Shown here: positions 60,397 to 64,000 of the stretch, piece by piece
Numbering within the stretch: position 1 is the first letter of the stretch
How the letters are laid out: every line of letters begins with the position of its first letter
Source: UBA6898 sp964463135
GTDB taxonomy: Bacteria > Nitrospirota > Thermodesulfovibrionia > Thermodesulfovibrionales > UBA6898
Assembly (NCBI GenBank): GCA_964463135.1
Contig: CAYXBA010000008.1
Location: 73,813-137,812, forward strand
Length of the DNA: 64,000 nucleotides
Reading direction: 5' to 3'
The notes under the pieces: generated by a model
What the model saw: the letters and a program-made list of their open reading frames with translations, nothing else
Told to the model about the DNA's origin: nothing
Databases searched by the model: none
Position numbers and translations under genes: made by a program

Positions 60397-62523
60397 ATGG
60401 GCTTCTGGAGGGATATAAGGCAGGACTTTAAGGCAGTTTTCGAGAGAGATCCTGCTGCGCGGAACAGTCTTGAGGTGATCCTTGCCTATCCTGGATTCCA
60501 CGCGATTTTTATCCATAGGATCAACCACATTCTCTGGAATGCCGGCATCCCGGTCATCCCAAGACTTCTCTCTCAGGGTGCGCGATTACTCACGGGTATC
60601 GAGATCCATCCTGCAGCAAAGATAGGCATGGGTTTTTTTATCGATCATGGCATGGGCGTTGTAATTGGAGAGACAAGCGAACTGGGAGAGCATTGTCTGA
60701 TATACCAGGGCGTGACCCTTGGCGGCACAGGCAAGGAAAAGGGCAAACGTCATCCAACCCTTGGCAATAATGTTACTGTCGGTGCAGGCGCCAAGATCCT
60801 GGGGGCAATCAGGATCGGTAATAATGCCGTGATCGGTGCAAACTCAGTTATCCTTAAACCGGTGCCTGACAATGCCATATGTGTTGGCGTGCCGGGCAGG
60901 ATCACAAAAAAGAAGATCATCAGGATGACGACCGATGAAGGACTTGTCGAGGTGATGGACTATTTCCCTGACCCTACGAACGAAAAGATAAAGGAACTCG
61001 AAGCGCGGATCGCAGAGATAGCCAGAAAAATGGAGGTCCCTCAGAGTGTGGGCCCAAAAGGAGGCAGAATGAAGCTGTATAACACCCTGAGCGGCAAGAA
61101 GGAAGATTTTATTCCGGTTACGCCGGGTCAGGTGAAAATGTACGTTTGCGGTATAACGGTATATGATCATTGCCACATCGGTCATGCACGGAGCGCCATT
61201 GTCTTTGATATTATGCGCAGGTATCTGGCATACAGGGGATACAAGGTCACCTTTGTTAAGAACTTTACGGATATTGATGACAAGATCATAAACAGGGCCC
61301 GGCAGGAAGGCATTGCCTGGAACGAGGTTGCAGAAAAATATATCGCTGAATATTATCAGGACATGGACCAGCTCGGCGTGGGCAGGGCGGACATTGAACC
61401 AAAAGCAACTGAACATATTCAGGAGATCATCGCCATTACCAAAGGTCTTCAGGACAAAGGATATGCCTATGCAGTAAATGGCGATGTCTATTTCCAGATC
61501 GAAAAATTCAGTGATTATGGAAAGCTCTCAAAGCGTGATCTGGACGACATGATCGCCGGCGCACGGGTCGAAGTGAATGACCGGAAGAGAAGCCCTATGG
61601 ACTTTGCCCTTTGGAAGGCATCGAAGGAAGGGGAGCCTTCGTGGAACAGCCCGTGGGGGCCCGGAAGACCCGGCTGGCATATCGAGTGTTCTGCAATGTC
61701 GCAAAAACACCTTGGCGATACGTTTGATATTCATGGCGGAGGCGCTGACCTGGCCTTTCCGCATCACGAGAACGAGATAGCGCAGTCAGAGGCCTTCACC
61801 GGAAAACCCTTTGCGAAATACTGGGTGCACAATGGTTTTATAACTATTGACAAAGAGAAGATGTCAAAATCCCTTGGCAATTTCTTCACGATAAAGGAGA
61901 TCCTCGGTAATTTTGACGCAGAGGTCATACGCTTTTTCCTCCTCTCTACGCATTATCGGAGCCCCATTGAGTTCTCTGATGAACAGCTCAGGGAGGCAGA
62001 GGCATCGATTGACAGATATTACACCAGCTCTCTGCGCATACGGGATTTTTATGCCCAGGATCAATCAAAAGAAAAGGCAGGCGCCGACGAAAAGGCATTT
62101 GAGGACCTATTGGGGACTTGCCTTGACAGGGTCAAAGAGGCAATGGACGATGACTTTAACACTGCCCAGGCTATCGGCTATATTTTTGAGTTCCTGCGCG
62201 GGCTTAACAAATATATGGATGGGAAACCTTCGGGAGCACGGGCTGTTAGTTGCCTGCAAAGGGCAGAGGAACTCCTGAAAGAGACCGGCAGCATCTTCAA
62301 TATTTTTTGCCGGACACCGGAGGAATGGAATCGGGCGCTGATGCGGTATAAGTGCCCTGATATTACGGAGGAGTTTATCAGTGTCAAAGTTCAGGAACGA
62401 CAGAAGGCCAGAGAAGACAAGAATTGGGCAGCAGCCGATGCAATACGAAAAGAACTCGATGAAAAGGGAGTGGTCCTCGAAGACAAGAAGGAAGGAACTG
62501 CCTGGAAGGTCAAGATCTCCTGA
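60397..62523 (+). CDS. cysES: Serine O-acetyltransferase-cysteinyl-tRNA synthetase fusion
   Basis: One 708-residue frame holds two enzymes. Residues 1-~190 are serine acetyltransferase (CysE): RDPAARNSLEVILAYPGFHAI, hexapeptide repeats with IHPAAKIGMGFFIDHGMGVVIGET and GVTLGGTGKEKGKRHPTLG. Residues ~191-224 are a linker with KIKELEARIAEIARK. Residues 225-708 are complete CysRS: zinc Cys in VKMYVCGITVYDH, HIGH in CHIGHARSAI, zinc Cys/His in WHIECSAMS and FPHHENEIAQ, KMSKS in KEKMSKSLGN. The first makes the cysteine precursor O-acetylserine, the second uses cysteine. An AAGGAGG four bases before Met225 (ATG 61069) means CysRS may also be made alone. Confidence 0.92.
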   Translation: MGFWRDIRQDFKAVFERDPAARNSLEVILAYPGFHAIFIHRINHILWNAGIPVIPRLLSQGARLLTGIEIHPAAKIGMGFFIDHGMGVVIGETSELGEHCLIYQGVTLGGTGKEKGKRHPTLGNNVTVGAGAKILGAIRIGNNAVIGANSVILKPVPDNAICVGVPGRITKKKIIRMTTDEGLVEVMDYFPDPTNEKIKELEARIAEIARKMEVPQSVGPKGGRMKLYNTLSGKKEDFIPVTPGQVKMYVCGITVYDHCHIGHARSAIVFDIMRRYLAYRGYKVTFVKNFTDIDDKIINRARQEGIAWNEVAEKYIAEYYQDMDQLGVGRADIEPKATEHIQEIIAITKGLQDKGYAYAVNGDVYFQIEKFSDYGKLSKRDLDDMIAGARVEVNDRKRSPMDFALWKASKEGEPSWNSPWGPGRPGWHIECSAMSQKHLGDTFDIHGGGADLAFPHHENEIAQSEAFTGKPFAKYWVHNGFITIDKEKMSKSLGNFFTIKEILGNFDAEVIRFFLLSTHYRSPIEFSDEQLREAEASIDRYYTSSLRIRDFYAQDQSKEKAGADEKAFEDLLGTCLDRVKEAMDDDFNTAQAIGYIFEFLRGLNKYMDGKPSGARAVSCLQRAEELLKETGSIFNIFCRTPEEWNRALMRYKCPDITEEFISVKVQERQKAREDKNWAAADAIRKELDEKGVVLEDKKEGTAWKVKIS

Positions 62524-63277
62524 GGGGTGGATCTATGGTCTGAATCCTGTTTTGGAAGCACTCAGGGCTGGAAGCAATATATCCTCGGTATATATCTCGA
62601 TATCCCGCCGGGAAAAAGTTCCTGATCTTGATCAGGCCCTTGAACTGCGTGGCATGTCGTCAAAAAAGGTTGATGAATCTTTTTTCGAGGAGAAGTTCCC
62701 CAAGGGGCATCAGGGCATTGCGGCTCGCATAGAGTCCCGGACCTATGCAGATCTCGATGATTTAGCCGGCATACCCGAGGGAAAAGGGCAGGTGCCTCTT
62801 TTCCTTATTCTGGACGGTATTGAGGACCCGAGAAATTTTGGTTCGATCCTGAGGGTCGCTGATGCAGGCGGTGTGCATGGGGTCGTGATACAGTCGCACC
62901 GGTCAGCATCTCTGACGCCGGAAGCGGTAAAGGCCTCTGCCGGGGCATCCGAGCATGTAGTGATATCCATGGTCCCGAATATCAAACACGCGATCAGTTT
63001 GATGAAGGACGCAGGCATCACCATTGTCGGTGCTGAAGCTGAAGGAGAAAGCACTGTTTGGGATATGGATTTCACCGGTCCCATTGCCCTGGTTGTTGGT
63101 TCAGAGGCCGAGGGAATGCGCAGAACCGTTAAGGAACACTGTGACCATATCATAAAGCTCCCGATGCAGGGGAAGGTCAATTCGCTCAATGCCTCAGTTG
63201 CCACGGGGATCATCATTTTTGAGATAATGCGCCAAAGGATGCAAAACAGCCAGATTTATAAAGGGAAAAAGGCATAA
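62459..63277 (+). CDS. rlmB: 23S rRNA (guanosine-2'-O)-methyltransferase RlmB-like
   Basis: SpoU/TrmH family, about 272 residues. N-terminal RNA-binding domain WIYGLNPVLEALRAG and SFFEEKFPKGHQGIAAR, then the knot: LDGIEDPRNFGSILRVADAGG, VVGSEAEGMRRTVKEHCDHIIKLPMQGKVNSLNASVATGI. The start is uncertain: ATG 62459 overlaps the CysRS end by 65 bases, while ATG 62381 would overlap by 143. RlmB or a tRNA-targeting relative cannot be separated by eye. Confidence 0.9.
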   Translation: MKREWSSKTRRKELPGRSRSPEGWIYGLNPVLEALRAGSNISSVYISISRREKVPDLDQALELRGMSSKKVDESFFEEKFPKGHQGIAARIESRTYADLDDLAGIPEGKGQVPLFLILDGIEDPRNFGSILRVADAGGVHGVVIQSHRSASLTPEAVKASAGASEHVVISMVPNIKHAISLMKDAGITIVGAEAEGESTVWDMDFTGPIALVVGSEAEGMRRTVKEHCDHIIKLPMQGKVNSLNASVATGIIIFEIMRQRMQNSQIYKGKKA

Positions 63278-63299
63278 TCAGGCAAGGCCTTGTTTTTTT
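63266..63299 (+). terminator. Terminator after rlmB
   Basis: AAAAAGGC, 13-base loop, GCCTT then G and seven T (63293-63299). Short stem but a good T run; it overlaps the rlmB stop region. Confidence 0.5.
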
Positions 63300-63303
63300 C
63301 TGC

Positions 63304-63333
63304 TTGACTGTACTATAATCGTACCCTTATATT
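63304..63333 (+). promoter_or_regulatory. Promoter of the tRNA-tuf unit
   Basis: TTGACT (63304-63309), 18-base spacer, TATATT (63328-63333), about 65 bases before the first tRNA. A second TATAAT at 63314-63319 has no good -35. Confidence 0.5.
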
Positions 63334-63398
63334 ACAAATTTCTGAAACACCCATAGGTTTACTATTGCCTTTTTTAGGCATTTTAGTTTTTCGGCATT

Positions 63399-63474
<76 letters not shown>

Positions 63475-63549
63475 TGAGTTAGTTTTTTGCAAGAGCTCTT
63501 GGTAACAGAGCGAATGTGTTTAGGACGATGCACTGAGAGCTTTTGATCT

Positions 63550-63634
63550 GGAGAGGTACCCGAGTGGCCAAAGGGGACGGGCTGTAAACCCGTTGGCTTC
63601 GCCTACGGAGGTTCGAATCCTCCCCTCTCCACCA
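63550..63634 (+). tRNA. tRNA-Tyr (anticodon GTA)
   Basis: 85 bases, class II, with a long variable arm (TGGCTTCGCCTAC), acceptor GGAGAGG/CCTCTCC, anticodon loop CTGTAAA, T loop TTCGAAT and encoded ACCA end. Confidence 0.98.
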
Positions 63635-63730
63635 GCACCCTTAGATATGGATGGGGTTGCGGTGAAGATCAGCGCGAGTGAATGACACGGTAAAACGGGT
63701 TGTCATTTATTAATAGGGAATTTGCAGCAT

Positions 63731-63805
63731 GCGGGAGTAGCTCAGTGGTAGAGCGTCAGCCTTCCAAGCTGAGGGTCGCGGGTTCGAATCCCGTTTCCCG
63801 CTCCA
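63731..63805 (+). tRNA. tRNA-Gly (anticodon TCC)
   Basis: 75 bases, acceptor GCGGGAG/TTCCCGC, anticodon stem TCAGC/GCTGA with loop CTTCCAA, T stem GCGGG/CCCGT, encoded CCA. Confidence 0.97.
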
Positions 63806-63818
63806 TGAGCAGTAACAT

Positions 63819-63894
63819 GCCCATGTAGCTCAGTCGGCAGAGCACATCCTTGGTAAGGATGAGGTCACCGGTTCGATTCCGGTCATGGGCTCCA
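63819..63894 (+). tRNA. tRNA-Thr (anticodon GGT)
   Basis: 76 bases, acceptor GCCCATG/CATGGGC, anticodon stem CATCC/GGATG with loop TTGGTAA, T stem ACCGG/CCGGT, encoded CCA. Together with the TGT tRNA it reads most threonine codons. Confidence 0.98.
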
Positions 63895-63958
63895 GATTAA
63901 AGACATTAAAGAACTCTGCAGGCTTTGGCAGTGCCGGCCGGCAGCGCAAGGAGGCGAA

Positions 63959-64000
63959 ATGGCAAAGGCAAAATTTGAGAGGACGAAACCGCATTGCAAC
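63959..64000 (+). CDS. tuf: Elongation factor Tu, first 14 codons
   Basis: ATG 63959 preceded by AAGGAGG (63948-63954). The peptide MAKAKFERTKPHCN is the usual EF-Tu N-terminus (Phe-Glu-Arg-x-Lys-Pro-His). The gene runs off the window. Four tRNA genes in the order Thr-Tyr-Gly-Thr before it match the conserved tufB locus. Confidence 0.93.
   Translation, partial: MAKAKFERTKPHCN

Overview
The window looks like chromosome from a Gram-negative, free-living bacterium of roughly even base composition. The best guess is an uncultivated Nitrospirota or a similar deep-branching lineage, perhaps Desulfobacterota-like. This is inferred from gene content: a complete KDO (lipopolysaccharide core sugar) operon, a long-form HisG, a dnaJ-hspR-clpB heat-shock operon, selA and selB, a two-CW protein, PATAN/DUF4388 and DUF1015 proteins. 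No phage, insertion sequence or CRISPR array was seen. Gene density is high and most genes are housekeeping.

Layout. 1-4.7 kb: metallo-beta-lactamase-fold protein (cut by the window edge), CheR-type methyltransferase, short NagA-like deacetylase coupled to a ribbon-helix-helix protein, TrmH-type methyltransferase, double UspA protein. 4.7-8.9 kb: dnaJ-hspR-clpB behind a promoter overlapped by an HspR-box-like inverted repeat. 8.9-16.8 kb: mnmG, DUF1015 gene, gap-pgk, and hisD-hisG convergent on a shared terminator. 16.9-21.4 kb: VapBC, a ferritin-like protein, an M16 protease pair, and a TumE/TumA-type toxin-antitoxin pair with a clear operator and an apparent frameshift in a T9 run. 21.9-26.6 kb: selB, two-CW protein, selA, and queC carrying in-frame tandem-repeat insertions. 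26.7-35.8 kb: one long minus-strand operon, kdsB-pyrG-kdsA-(secreted coiled-coil)-kdsD-kdsC-pgsA-plsY-TPR membrane protein-PATAN/pseudopilin fusion, centred on envelope building. 35.9-37.9 kb: tyrS and mgtC. 37.9-41.9 kb: a nickel/cobalt uptake operon (cbiMQO) with a 39-codon upstream gene and a highly structured leader RNA, followed by NUDIX and His-tailed cupin genes. 42-50 kb: purF, cutA, small unknowns, ligA, pncC, mltD-like. 49-55.6 kb: class V aminotransferase-serA-purA-PilZ-comF-PHP-TPR operon. 55.7-63.3 kb: htrA, ispD-ispF, ParDE, HD hydrolase, HEAT protein, a CysE-CysRS fusion gene, rlmB. 63.4-64 kb: tRNA-Thr, Tyr, Gly, Thr and the start of tuf, the same order as the E. coli tufB locus.

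Points that stand out: (1) the cbiMQO leader, a series of stem-loops with A-N-G-A-A pentaloops and an attenuator-like terminator that I cannot match to a known riboswitch; (2) the serine acetyltransferase-cysteinyl-tRNA synthetase fusion with a strong internal ribosome-binding site; (3) several genes whose promoter -10 box lies only about 7-12 bases before the start codon with no Shine-Dalgarno, suggesting leaderless mRNAs; (4) apparent non-canonical starts (ATA for cheR, CTG for a PilZ gene); (5) repeat-driven protein insertions in queC. All functional calls come from reading motifs by eye; no database search was run.
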